Assembly (NCBI RefSeq): GCF_002563635.1
Contig: NZ_PDIZ01000001.1
Location: 496,001 to 560,000, forward strand
Direction: 5' to 3'
Source: Bacillus sp. es.036
Lineage (GTDB): Bacteria; Bacillota; Bacilli; Bacillales; Guptibacillaceae
DNA: 64,000 bases
Position 1 is the stretch's first letter. Each line of letters starts with the position of its first letter. Below the pieces are notes generated by a model, which saw only the letters and a list, made by a program, of their open reading frames with translations, was not told where the DNA came from and made no database searches. Both the position numbers and the translations under genes were made by a program. This document shows, in pieces, positions 23,936 to 32,183 of the stretch.

Positions 23936-25267
23936 ATGGAAATTTATCTTTTAGCAATAACACTCATATCGATTGCAATTGTCATCGTAGGAGTTTCTGT
24001 TTTTCAATGGCATGCGTTTATCGGTTTAACGGTAGCGGCTTTATTCCTAGCAGTCATGTCTGGTATGGAATGGGTCAATATCATAGGTTCATATGAAACG
24101 GGCGTTGGTGGCGTTCTCGGTCACTTAGTTGGTATTCTAGCCCTTGGTACAATTCTTGGAAAACTGTTATCTGAATCTGGAGCAGGTTTACAGATTGCGA
24201 ATTTCTTTATTCGCGTTTTTGGAGAGAAGAAGCTCCCGTGGGCGATGTTCTTCTCAGGATTTATTATCGGTATCCCAGTATTCTTTGAAGTTGGTATTTT
24301 AATCTTATTACCACTCGTCATTTCAATTCAAAAAGCAACGAAGAAAAACATTTTATTGATTGCGCTACCAGCCGTAGCGGGCTTGTCGATTGTGCACGGT
24401 TTAATTCCGCCACATCCAGGTGCAGTTGCAGCGATTGGAATTTATGAAGCCGATCTTGGTAAGGTTCTTTTATACTCACTCATAATAGCGCTTCCAGCAG
24501 GTATTCTTGGCGGTCCGGTATTCGCGAAGTGGATTAATAAACGCGTCGTTCCTGTAGGTGAACCTGATTTGATCAAGGTAGAAGATCAGCGCGATCCTTC
24601 TACGCTACCTGGAACAGGAATTTCATTTACGACGATCATTATGCCTGTCTTGCTTCTTGTCTTAGGAACATTCGCACCGTTTCTACCTTTACCAGGTGAT
24701 GCAGTAGGAATTTTAGAATTTATCGGTAGCCCGCTCGTGGCATTGTTACTTTCTTGTTTCTTTGCTTTCTATTTCCTTGGCTTCCGTCAGGGATTAGACA
24801 AAAAACAAATTAAAAAATACGTGGAAGAGTGTATTCTACCTGTAGGTTCTATCATCTTGATCATTGGTGCAGGTGGCGGTTTTAAACAAATCTTGATTGA
24901 TAGTGGAATTGGTACGATTATCGGGAACCTTTCACAGGATCTCTCTTTGTCACCGCTCGTTCTCGCATTTATGATTGCAGGTTTGATCCGAATTGCAACA
25001 GGATCAGCAACGGTAGCCCTTACAACAGCGGCTGGTATTGTTTCACCGATTATCGCAACAATGTCAGGGGTAAACCTTGAATTGCTCGTTATTGTAACAG
25101 GTGCAGGTTCACTTATGTTCTCACACGTGAACGATGCTGGGTTCTGGATGGTGAAGGAATATCTAGGCTTAACGGTTAAAGAAACGTTCAAAACGTGGAC
25201 TGTGTTGGAAACAGTGCTTTCCTTTGCTGCTTTTGGTGGCGCTTTGATTTTGAATATGTTTGTATAA
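23936..25267 (+). CDS. GntP-family gluconate/organic acid permease
   Basis: From ATG 23936 behind GAGGTGGGAG, a 443-aa permease with about 12 helices. Family landmarks are GHLVGILALGTILGKLLSES near the N-terminus, FFEVGILILLPLV, HGLIPPHPGAVAA, and the C-terminal RIATGSATVALTTAAGIVSP. Members import gluconate or related sugar acids with protons. No gluconate kinase or dehydrogenase gene is next to it, so the substrate is unsure. It has its own promoter with a cre-like site and ends at a palindrome that can act as terminator. Confidence 0.88.
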   Translation: MEIYLLAITLISIAIVIVGVSVFQWHAFIGLTVAALFLAVMSGMEWVNIIGSYETGVGGVLGHLVGILALGTILGKLLSESGAGLQIANFFIRVFGEKKLPWAMFFSGFIIGIPVFFEVGILILLPLVISIQKATKKNILLIALPAVAGLSIVHGLIPPHPGAVAAIGIYEADLGKVLLYSLIIALPAGILGGPVFAKWINKRVVPVGEPDLIKVEDQRDPSTLPGTGISFTTIIMPVLLLVLGTFAPFLPLPGDAVGILEFIGSPLVALLLSCFFAFYFLGFRQGLDKKQIKKYVEECILPVGSIILIIGAGGGFKQILIDSGIGTIIGNLSQDLSLSPLVLAFMIAGLIRIATGSATVALTTAAGIVSPIIATMSGVNLELLVIVTGAGSLMFSHVNDAGFWMVKEYLGLTVKETFKTWTVLETVLSFAAFGGALILNMFV

Positions 25268-25279
25268 GAAATGAAAGAG

Positions 25280-25320
25280 AGAGAGGGGGTCAGGCACGTG
25301 CCTGACCCCCCTCTCTTTTT
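25280..25320. repeat. GTCAGG palindrome, copy 7, acting as terminator
   Basis: The core GGTCAGGCACGTGCCTGACC is extended by AGAGAG/CTCTCT arms and a TTTTTT run, so it forms a very stable terminator between the converging permease and CzcD genes. Confidence 0.9.
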
Positions 25321-26231
25321 TAATTGCAGTTATTTTCTTGGTTCTTTATGTCAGATGTATCGCATTCCATTTGAATGGTGGTGTGGCTAAGCTCAAACTG
25401 ATCATGTAGTTTTTGATTTGCGAGTTGGAGAAGTTGATCACGGTCACAACCTTTATTGACGACTAAATGACACGTGAAAGCAGGAAAGTCAGAAGTGATG
25501 TTCCAAATATGCACGTCGTGGATCGAATGAACATCATCTAAACTAGTTAACATTTTCTTCACTTCTTCTAGATCAATATTTGAAGGTGTTCCTTCCATTA
25601 AGACGTGGAAGGAATCTTTTGTGACGCGAATGCCACTTATTAATACAAGAACAGCTACAATTGAGCTTGCGATTGGATCGGCATAATTCCAGCCGACAAA
25701 CATAATGAGTAAGGCTGCAATAATGGCTCCAATTGAACCTAACAAATCGCCAAGTACATGGAGAAAAGCACTTCGTAAATTTAAGTTTTCTGATGTATCA
25801 CCTTTCATCAAGATCCAGGCCACTAATACGTTTACGATAAAACCGATTGCAGCAATGATCAGCATGCCTGTACTTGCTACATCAGGTGGATCGATAAATC
25901 GATTAATAGATTCCCATAGGATATAGATAGAAATACCGATTAGTGCAATACCATTTAAAAAAGCTGCTAAAATTTCAAATCGTTTATATCCATAGGTTTT
26001 GTCCTGATCCGATGCCTTTTCCCCAAGTTTAAATGCAAGGAGACTCATACCAAGGGCTACTGCATCGCTAAGCATGTGTCCTGCATCTGATAAGAGGGCG
26101 AGACTATTTGTTACAAATCCTCCAATTACCTCGAGAATCATGAAAGATGAAATGAGTAGGAAACTAATAAAGAGCGCTTTTTTGTTAGCGGAATGTGTGT
26201 GTCCATGGTCATGAGAATGGTTATGTCCCAA
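25320..26231 (-). CDS. czcD: CzcD-type cation diffusion facilitator (Zn2+/Co2+/Cd2+ efflux)
   Basis: The likely start is TTG 26231, 7 nt after TGGAGG, giving 303 aa beginning MGHNHSHDHGHTHSANKKAL. The His-rich N-terminus, six helices, the metal-site motif SDAGHMLSDAVALG in helix 2, HVLGDLLGSIGAI in helix 5 and the cytoplasmic C-terminal domain (VHIWNITSDFPAFTCHLVV) identify a proton-coupled zinc-type exporter. No metalloregulator is adjacent. Confidence 0.92.
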   Translation of the reverse strand: MGHNHSHDHGHTHSANKKALFISFLLISSFMILEVIGGFVTNSLALLSDAGHMLSDAVALGMSLLAFKLGEKASDQDKTYGYKRFEILAAFLNGIALIGISIYILWESINRFIDPPDVASTGMLIIAAIGFIVNVLVAWILMKGDTSENLNLRSAFLHVLGDLLGSIGAIIAALLIMFVGWNYADPIASSIVAVLVLISGIRVTKDSFHVLMEGTPSNIDLEEVKKMLTSLDDVHSIHDVHIWNITSDFPAFTCHLVVNKGCDRDQLLQLANQKLHDQFELSHTTIQMECDTSDIKNQENNCN

Positions 26232-26346
26232 AGTGATGCCTCCAGTCTGTATGACGTTTAAGTTATATATGATTATGTGTTCATGTATTGATTGTACCAC
26301 TTTTTGTGGAGAATTAAACGAATTAAACGGGGAGAAGGTGAGAGAA

Positions 26347-26372
26347 GGGGGTCAGGTTCGTACCTGACCCCC
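26347..26372. repeat. GTCAGG palindrome, copy 8
   Basis: A 26-base element with arms GGGGGTCAGG/CCTGACCCCC and one central mismatch (TTCGTA). Confidence 0.88.
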
Positions 26373-26373
26373 T

Positions 26374-26393
26374 CAAAAGACAATTGTCTTTTG
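26374..26393. repeat. AAAGACAATTGTCTTT palindrome
   Basis: A perfect 20-base palindrome CAAAAGACAATTGTCTTTTG directly abuts palindrome copy 8. A partial match (GGACATTTGTCTTTTTTT) follows copy 2 at about 5651, so this may be an accessory part of the repeat. Confidence 0.6.
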
Positions 26394-26490
26394 AGAGCGC
26401 ACACTTAGTAGAAAGGTAATGGGTACAATTGAATTTTTATGTATGGAAGCCTTATTTTCGGAAACAGTATTAGGATAGAGGAGGTTATGG

Positions 26491-26982
26491 ATGGTGTCAA
26501 AAGATCGTGGAATACTCTACATCATTTGGATTGTCACTGGTGTGTTATTATATCGATTTGTTCCGAAAACTAAAATAAGGCATGTTCTAGTTGTGATGTT
26601 TTTTAAGCAATTTATTACCTGGTTTTTAGGGTTGTGGGTTGTTGAGAAAGGTATGATTAAGTACCCTGTGCGATTTATGAAGAAATCAAATAAAAGTAGC
26701 TTTACATTTGAATACTTCATCTATCCCTCGTTCTGTGCGATTTTTAATTTGAATTATCCTGAGAAGCGAAATAAGGTTATCCAATTTTTTTACTATCTTT
26801 TTCATGTTGGTTTGATTACTTGTGGCGAAGTACTAGCTGAGAAGTATACGAATCTCATTAAGTATGTCAAGTGGAAGTGGTACTATAGTTTTGTGTCACT
26901 TGGAATAACGAATTACATATCGAGACGTTTTTATAAATGGTTTTATAAAGATGAGTTTAAGAATCATGAAACAGGTGGTTAA
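26491..26982 (+). CDS. CBO0543-family membrane protein
   Basis: A 163-aa protein with about four helices and the family-like motif KYPVRFMKKSNKSSFTFEYF followed by IYPSFCAIFN. ATG 26491 is 6 nt behind GAGGAGG. The family is frequent in spore-formers and uncharacterised. Confidence 0.75.
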   Translation: MVSKDRGILYIIWIVTGVLLYRFVPKTKIRHVLVVMFFKQFITWFLGLWVVEKGMIKYPVRFMKKSNKSSFTFEYFIYPSFCAIFNLNYPEKRNKVIQFFYYLFHVGLITCGEVLAEKYTNLIKYVKWKWYYSFVSLGITNYISRRFYKWFYKDEFKNHETGG

Positions 26983-27092
26983 ACTCTCGGTCATTTTGTA
27001 CACATTTTTCGACGAAATAACAGTCTGCCATTCACGCCCTTCCCTGTGGTATTCTTCTTATGATTCTTAGAAAATAAGTGAAGGGTGTTTGA

Positions 27093-27743
27093 ATGTATAA
27101 AAATGTGAAAGTGACGCTTCCTAAAATTCCGGCGGTTTTGGAAAAAGGAAGCTTTCGTGATATCTACAATGATGACGATTTTACATTAATGAATTGTGAG
27201 ATAACTGGAGAGACAATCGAAGACATTGAAGTTGATCAGGCTATTGTTTCAAAAGTTGTATTTCGAAATGTGACGTTTACGAATGCCTCGCTACCTCGTA
27301 TTGACCTAACCGATGTGACCTTTGATAATTGCGATCTTTCAAATGTGAACTTCAATGAAGGCATCATTCATCGTGTGAAGTTTATTGATTGCAAACTCAT
27401 GGGAACAGATTTTTCTGAAGCAAATCTCGGAAACGTTCTATTTGAAAATAGCCGTGCGCATTTCAGTAGTTACGTGGATACGCGCTTAAAACAAGTGGAG
27501 TTTAAATCCACTTCTCTACAAAATGCAAACTACCACGGTTGCCAGTTTACAAAAACGACATTCGTTCAGTGCGACCTTAATGAGGTGAACTTTGTGCAAT
27601 CGCGTTTAAATGGAGTGGATATTAGTACGTGCTATTTCGAGAGGCTTCACGTGGATTTTGAAACGCTTGAAGGTTGTATCGTTTCACAGGAACAGGCGAT
27701 TGGATTTGCGAAGTTATTAGGACTGAAAGTAGCGGATAAATAG
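27093..27743 (+). CDS. pentapeptide-repeat protein
   Basis: This 216-aa protein is made of about 25 A(D/N)LxX-type pentapeptides (for example DLTDVTFDNCDLSNVNF and CQFTKTTFVQCDLNEVNF), which fold into a right-handed four-sided beta helix. Such proteins include the DNA-mimicking gyrase protectors Qnr and MfpA and the Bacillus protein YjcF-like group; gyrase protection is possible but unproven here. Monocistronic with its own terminator. Confidence 0.85.
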   Translation: MYKNVKVTLPKIPAVLEKGSFRDIYNDDDFTLMNCEITGETIEDIEVDQAIVSKVVFRNVTFTNASLPRIDLTDVTFDNCDLSNVNFNEGIIHRVKFIDCKLMGTDFSEANLGNVLFENSRAHFSSYVDTRLKQVEFKSTSLQNANYHGCQFTKTTFVQCDLNEVNFVQSRLNGVDISTCYFERLHVDFETLEGCIVSQEQAIGFAKLLGLKVADK

Positions 27744-27746
27744 AAG

Positions 27747-27783
27747 ATGGCGAGGCAGGATCATTTCTGTCTCGCCATTTTTA
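27747..27783 (+). terminator. terminator
   Basis: The stem ATGGCGAG/CTCGCCAT extends through AGGCAG...CTGTCT with a T run. Confidence 0.85.
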
Positions 27784-27876
27784 CTTTCAAGAACGGTTGC
27801 GGAGTTGTTTAAGAATTTCAAGACCGGCAGCCTTGACTCATGGCAGAACCACCACCAACATACAAATGTGTTTAAT

Positions 27877-27902
27877 GGGGGTCAGGTACGTACTTGACCC
27901 CC
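27877..27902. repeat. GTCAGG palindrome, copy 9
   Basis: A 26-base element with arms GGGGGTCAGG/CTTGACCCCC; one base breaks the symmetry. Confidence 0.85.
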
Positions 27903-28030
27903 GGTACGTTAAAAGAGTAAAGAAGTGATTGAGGATTAGGTGATAATTTGAAATAATTGAGAGTAGAGCAGGTTACATAGACGAAGAAGCGTAAGGAAGA
28001 CGTAATAAGCTCAGAAGATTGGAGGGTTTT

Positions 28031-28501
28031 ATGAACATTCGACATGTAAAGCAGTCAGACTACTATGTCATTGTGCCACAAATTAATGAATGGTGGGATG
28101 GTAGACAGATGGCAGACAAGCTACCTAAATTGTTTTTTGATCACTTTACAAATACGAGTTTTGTGGCAGAACAGGACGGAGAAATTATTGGCTTTCTGAT
28201 AGGTTTTCTTTCTCAATCGCATCTACAAGAAGGCTATATCCATTTTGTTGGTGTACACCCAATTCATCGAGATAGCCATATTGGACGCCAACTCTATGAG
28301 TCTTTCTTTCAAACGATGAAAATGTATGGTCGTAATTTGGTGAGGTGCGTTACCTCTCCAGTAAATAAGAATTCAATTGCATACCACATTCGAATGGGAT
28401 TTGAAATTGAAGGTGGTAATCGTGTCGTAAATGGAATTGCGGTGCACTCAAATTACGACGGACCTGGTGAAGAGCGGGTTGTGTTTGTGAAGCGCATATA
28501 A
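28031..28501 (+). CDS. GNAT-family N-acetyltransferase
   Basis: From ATG 28031 behind GGAGGG, a 156-aa acetyltransferase (MNIRHVKQSDYYVIVPQINE) with the GNAT core IHFVGVHPIHRDSHIGRQLY and a final VNKNSIAYHIRMGFEIEGG. The pyrophosphate loop (RDSHIGRQL) is slightly atypical in its first glycine position. Substrate unknown. Confidence 0.85.
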   Translation: MNIRHVKQSDYYVIVPQINEWWDGRQMADKLPKLFFDHFTNTSFVAEQDGEIIGFLIGFLSQSHLQEGYIHFVGVHPIHRDSHIGRQLYESFFQTMKMYGRNLVRCVTSPVNKNSIAYHIRMGFEIEGGNRVVNGIAVHSNYDGPGEERVVFVKRI

Positions 28502-28513
28502 ATGTCCACGGGA

Positions 28514-28537
28514 GGGGTAAGGCTCGAGCCTTACCCC
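28514..28537. repeat. GTCAGG palindrome, copy 10 (diverged)
   Basis: The perfect palindrome GGGGTAAGGCTCGAGCCTTA plus CCCC keeps the family layout but with TAAGGC for TCAGGT. It follows the acetyltransferase gene. Confidence 0.75.
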
Positions 28538-28618
28538 CTGCTTAGCAGCAGGAATCCCCAATCCCCTGCCGAACTATATTTCTTGAGAAAACACACATAA
28601 TCAAAGGAGCGGTGACCA

Positions 28619-29383
28619 ATGTCATTTATGAAGAAAATGATGGCGCGTGTAGGTGTTGGAAGTTCAGAAGTTGATACGATCTTGAATCGGAATGTGCTTG
28701 TTCCAGGTGAAACGGTCGATGGTGTGATTAAAATAAGAGCAGGCAGTGTCGAACAAACGATTGAAAAGATCGATCTTTCTCTTCACACAACTTACGTGCA
28801 AAAGAAAGATGACAGCAAGGTAACAAAATCGGTTCAGATTGCGCAGCACACGGTAGCGAATCAGTTTACGCTTCAACCAAATGATAAGAGAGAATTCCCA
28901 TTCGCGTTTATACTGCCACTTGATGCCCCGATCAGTAAAGGGAAGAGTAACGTTTGGCTTCAAACTGGACTCGATATTAAAAATGCCGTGGATCCGCAAG
29001 ATAAGGATATGATTCAGGTTGCTCCTCATCCGTATATCAATGCTTTCCTTCAAGCAGTCGATGGACTTGGTTTTAAGCTTCGAGAGGTTGAAAATGAAGA
29101 AGCTCACGGTTTTGGCCGACTGCCGTTTATTCAGGAATTTGAGTTCCACGCCACACACGGTGCGTTTCGCAGTCGCCTTGATGAGCTAGAAGCCGTGTTC
29201 CAGCCGGTTTCAAAAGACAACATTCGCGTGATCCTTGAGATCGATCGAAAAGCACGAGGCTTTTCGGGGTTCTTATCTGAAATGCTTGAAACGGATGAAT
29301 CTAAAGTGCAGTTTATGTTAACAACAGACGATGTTAACGAGATCCAGCGCCAGCTTACTGATGTTCTTAACCAATACGCATAA
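28619..29383 (+). CDS. spo0M: Spo0M-family sporulation-control protein
   Basis: A 254-aa arrestin-like protein (MSFMKKMMARVGVGSSEVDT) with the family strands VLVPGETVDGVIKIRAGS and VWLQTGLDIKNAVDPQDKD. Spo0M is a cytosolic regulator of sporulation and cell division in B. subtilis. AAAGGAG lies at good distance before ATG, and a terminator follows. The length matches the family. Confidence 0.93.
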   Translation: MSFMKKMMARVGVGSSEVDTILNRNVLVPGETVDGVIKIRAGSVEQTIEKIDLSLHTTYVQKKDDSKVTKSVQIAQHTVANQFTLQPNDKREFPFAFILPLDAPISKGKSNVWLQTGLDIKNAVDPQDKDMIQVAPHPYINAFLQAVDGLGFKLREVENEEAHGFGRLPFIQEFEFHATHGAFRSRLDELEAVFQPVSKDNIRVILEIDRKARGFSGFLSEMLETDESKVQFMLTTDDVNEIQRQLTDVLNQYA

Positions 29384-29413
29384 AAAGTTAACCGCACGCT
29401 CGAGCATAGCTGA

Positions 29414-29450
29414 TAAAAACGCACTTATTTAGGTAAGTGCGTTTTATTTT
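29414..29450 (+). terminator. terminator
   Basis: The stem AAAACGCACTTA/TAAGTGCGTTTT is followed by ATTTT. Confidence 0.85.
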
Positions 29451-29544
29451 GAAACAAATCTCATTTTAATTCGTATGTATTCTTATAGATAGAATTTTCT
29501 GACCGCTTCATTCAAGCGAATAAATATGTACTGAGGTGACCAAT

Positions 29545-29616
29545 TTGGAAGAGGGATTTTTCTTATTGTTGATCGTCTTAACGACAGTCATTATTCTTCG
29601 CAAAAAGAAAAAGTGA
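29545..29616 (+). CDS. 23-aa membrane peptide
   Basis: TTG 29545 follows GAGGTGACC at good distance. The product (first 20 residues MEEGFFLLLIVLTTVIILRK, then KKK) is a single hydrophobic helix with an acidic N-terminus and a four-residue basic C-terminus, a typical small membrane protein. No known homologue is recalled. Confidence 0.5.
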   Translation: MEEGFFLLLIVLTTVIILRKKKK

Positions 29617-29731
29617 TTATTTCAACGCAAGCTTTCTCTTCTTACTTATCGCCTAGCGCTTCAGCAGGAATTTATTCCCTTTTATCGAAGAGATATGAGT
29701 AGTAGATCAATCCATGAAATGGGGGATGAGA

Positions 29732-29929
29732 ATGCTTGAAGCGAATTGTTTTTTTTGTAAAAAGAAATTCCGGGTAAAGCCATCTGATTCGCAATTTCGG
29801 AAATTAAAGCAGAATCCAAAGGCGAGCTATGTGTGTCAGTCATGCAACCAATCAATGCAAAGAGAAGCGCAGCGAAGCACTGGTCTTGATCCCGATCAAA
29901 TCGACCAGTATGATAAGTTTTTTCGCTAA
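29732..29929 (+). CDS. small zinc-finger protein (DUF2197/YlaI-like)
   Basis: From ATG 29732 (or 29726) about 65 aa: MLEANCFFCKKKFRVKPSDS, with two CxxC pairs (CFFC and CQSC) about 30 residues apart that should bind one zinc ion. The second half (MQREAQRSTGLDPDQIDQYD) is polar. It resembles YlaI-type DUF2197 proteins, but the match is loose. The lipoprotein gene follows after 16 nt. Confidence 0.65.
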   Translation: MLEANCFFCKKKFRVKPSDSQFRKLKQNPKASYVCQSCNQSMQREAQRSTGLDPDQIDQYDKFFR

Positions 29930-29945
29930 AAGGAGCTGAAAACAA

Positions 29946-30404
29946 ATGAAGAATTGGTTGGAAATGGTGCCGCTTCTTCTTGTCATATTAGTGGGATGTA
30001 GTGATAAAGAAGAGGCCCGGGCTAAGCAAGTTGTACATAAAGATCCCGACTTAAAAGTAAGTGACACATTTACATCAGGATCCTACAAAATGATCGGTGA
30101 TGAAGGGCGACTAGGCTTTATTTATGGTGAAGCGGCAACATTTATAGTAGGACAGCCAAACAAGTATATGTGGCATTTTTGGGGAACTGATGATGAACTA
30201 GATGGAAGATTTAAAGTGATCGGCACGAATCAGGATACAAATGAAGAAGTGGTCGTTTTTGAAACAAATGAATTAGCCGGTGCTCATAATGGAGCTGATG
30301 CTCATACCCCGTCTTCCATGCAGCTTCCTTCAAGTGGAACTTGGGAGCTCGATGCTTATGTCGGCGGTGATTTATTTGGAACGGTCGTTGTGGAGGTGGA
30401 GTAA
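29946..30404 (+). CDS. lipoprotein, DUF4871/YhfM-like
   Basis: A 152-aa lipoprotein with signal MKNWLEMVPLLLVILVGC and a beta-rich domain containing the segment PNKYMWHFWGTDDELDGRFK and an ending GGDLFGTVVVEVE. This resembles DUF4871 (YhfM-like) proteins. Function unknown; probably in an operon with the zinc-finger gene. Confidence 0.7.
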   Translation: MKNWLEMVPLLLVILVGCSDKEEARAKQVVHKDPDLKVSDTFTSGSYKMIGDEGRLGFIYGEAATFIVGQPNKYMWHFWGTDDELDGRFKVIGTNQDTNEEVVVFETNELAGAHNGADAHTPSSMQLPSSGTWELDAYVGGDLFGTVVVEVE

Positions 30405-30407
30405 GTC

Positions 30408-30554
30408 CATGCACCATATGGGCTACATGATTTGTTTGGATTGATCGTCCGTCCGAACAAGCTCTTGATTTCCCGTGATGTGTATGAAACGAAAGTGGCC
30501 CAGTGGTCAGTTCGGTGGCCGGAGCTTGAGGTCATCTCGTGGGATGAAAGGTGA
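30408..30554 (+). pseudogene. C-terminal remnant of a nucleotidyltransferase-family protein
   Basis: The frame, without its own start, reads HAPYGLHDLFGLIVRPNKLL, then SRDVYETKVAQWSVRWPELE and VISWDER-stop. This is the conserved C-terminus of a Bacillus nucleotidyltransferase-like family (APYGLxDLFxxxVRPN ... YxxKVxxWxxxWPxLxVIPW). The rest of the gene is missing, so it is a deletion relic. Confidence 0.6.
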
Positions 30555-30638
30555 CGAAATGAAAACCACTCCTCTTAAGGGTGTGGTTGTACATAAGTTT
30601 TGCGAGAATTAAAAGTTTAAAAGTAAGTGAGGTTAGGA

Positions 30639-30848
30639 ATGAAAGCCAAAACGTTTTTACACATACTCGGATGGGTCATTCTTGGATCGTGGCTCATCCA
30701 TTTTCTAGCGTTCTATTTTATTGATTCCGAAAGAAAGGTCTACAGTATCGAAAAAATAATAGAAGGCGTTGTGTTTATAGTTCTCGTAGTGCCTGTCTAT
30801 TTTAGCGGTGTTACGCTGTATTACAAATTTTTTGATACAGATGTATAG
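30639..30848 (+). CDS. small two-helix membrane protein
   Basis: From ATG 30639 behind GAGGTTAGG, a 69-aa protein (MKAKTFLHILGWVILGSWLI) with two helices joined by a charged loop DSERKVYSIEKIIEG. No family recognised. Confidence 0.6.
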   Translation: MKAKTFLHILGWVILGSWLIHFLAFYFIDSERKVYSIEKIIEGVVFIVLVVPVYFSGVTLYYKFFDTDV

Positions 30849-30968
30849 GAAGAAAAGGTTAGGTGATGAGAAGTAAGCTGGGCGCAGTGCCACTCATGTA
30901 TGAGAAAAAAGTCCTTCCATCAATAAATGAAGTGTCAGTACAATAGTCGAATTGGTGACCTTATTAGG

Positions 30969-31003
30969 AATTCCGGGAAGCGATCTTCACCGGAATTTTT
31001 TTA
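30969..31003 (+). terminator. terminator
   Basis: The stem AATTCCGG/CCGGAATT is followed by TTTTTT. Confidence 0.8.
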
Positions 31004-31070
31004 TATACAATAAGACCCCGGTGATTGACACGAAAGTTAAAGGAGAGTGTAAAGTATCGCACCTTTACGA

Positions 31071-31634
31071 TTGAAGATCTCGAATTTAGATTTTACAAAA
31101 GTATTGCCTCAAGCTTCGTTAAAAACACCCTTTGTGCTGGGGATTGACGGGCTAAGTCGTTCAGGTAAAACGACCTTCGTCACCAACCTGGAGCATTATT
31201 TCAAGTCGCTAGGATATCGTGCGGTTACGTTTCATATCGATGATTACATAGAACCGCGCAATAGACGCTATGATACGGGGCATGAAGAATGGTTTGAATA
31301 CTACTTTTTGCAGTGGGATATTGAAAAGCTAAAGGAAGAACTATTTGAAAAGGCGAAAGAGGGAGTAAAACCTGATCAAGGATCTTCTACCGGTGAAAGC
31401 CCTCTTTCAGATGTAGTGATCATTGAAGGTGTTTTCCTCCAACGAAAGGAATGGCGCGGAGCCTTTGATCGAATGCTTTATTTAGATTGTGCGAAAGAGG
31501 TGCGATTTCAACGAGAAAGTGAAGTAACACAGAAAAAGATAAAGAAATTTGAAGACCGTTACTGGAAGGCAGAGGAGTATTACTTGGAGAGTGTTCGACC
31601 GGGAGAAAAGGCTGATATTGTGGTTGAATCTTGA
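31071..31634 (+). CDS. uridine-kinase-like P-loop kinase
   Basis: A 187-aa P-loop protein with Walker A GIDGLSRSGKTTF (about residues 24-36), FHIDDYIEPRNRRYDTG (the DD/Y acceptor-site motif of the uridine/pantothenate kinase class) and a VVIIEGVFLQRKEW strand. It probably phosphorylates a small metabolite or nucleoside. The only start that fits is TTG 31071, about 23 nt after an AAAGGAGAG site, so the true start is uncertain. TTGACA at 31024-31029 may be its -35 box. Confidence 0.78.
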   Translation: MKISNLDFTKVLPQASLKTPFVLGIDGLSRSGKTTFVTNLEHYFKSLGYRAVTFHIDDYIEPRNRRYDTGHEEWFEYYFLQWDIEKLKEELFEKAKEGVKPDQGSSTGESPLSDVVIIEGVFLQRKEWRGAFDRMLYLDCAKEVRFQRESEVTQKKIKKFEDRYWKAEEYYLESVRPGEKADIVVES

Positions 31635-31688
31635 GTTTCTTTTGTTTAGGTATGTTTAGTAGCGTAGGTTATTGGAGGGTAGAATCGT

Positions 31689-32183
31689 ATGACGATCGCA
31701 TATGTTCAATGGGGTGCACAGAAAGTGAAGTTAAGCTGGAACGGCAAAACCGCTCCAGATGGAATTGTGACAAGCGCTCATGGATTCTGTTTCAATAGAA
31801 ATCAACTTCTTCTCGTAAATTTGAAGCAAAGAGGTTGGGACTTTCCGGGCGGGCATATTGAAGCAGGGGAATCACCTGAAGCTTGTTTGGCGCGTGAAGC
31901 AATGGAAGAAGGGTATGTGAAAGGCGTTAGTCAATTCATCGGTTCTTTAACGGTCGATCATAGCGAAAATCCGAACTGGAACGAACAGAGCGCTTATCCT
32001 AAAGTGGGGTATCAACTTTTCTATCGAATGGATATAAGAGAGGTGCTACCTTTTGAGGCTGAACACGAATCAATGGATCGCATGTTTGTCGATCCCTATC
32101 AAATAGGAGCCTCCTACAAGAGATGGAATGAGGTGTACCAGGCAATTTTAGAAGCTGCACTAAAATTGGAGGAGAAGAAGTGA
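31689..32183 (+). CDS. Nudix hydrolase
   Basis: A 164-aa protein with a complete Nudix box: GGHIEAGESPEACLAREAME followed by EGYV, matching Gx5Ex7REUxEExGU. Nudix enzymes hydrolyse nucleoside diphosphates linked to another group; the substrate cannot be read. Its stop overlaps the next lipoprotein start by 4 nt, so they are translationally coupled. Confidence 0.9.
   Translation: MTIAYVQWGAQKVKLSWNGKTAPDGIVTSAHGFCFNRNQLLLVNLKQRGWDFPGGHIEAGESPEACLAREAMEEGYVKGVSQFIGSLTVDHSENPNWNEQSAYPKVGYQLFYRMDIREVLPFEAEHESMDRMFVDPYQIGASYKRWNEVYQAILEAALKLEEKK

Noticed and set aside
28664-29158. 164-aa frame antisense to spo0M
   Set aside because: Shadow of the spo0M codons, no ribosome binding site and no family features.
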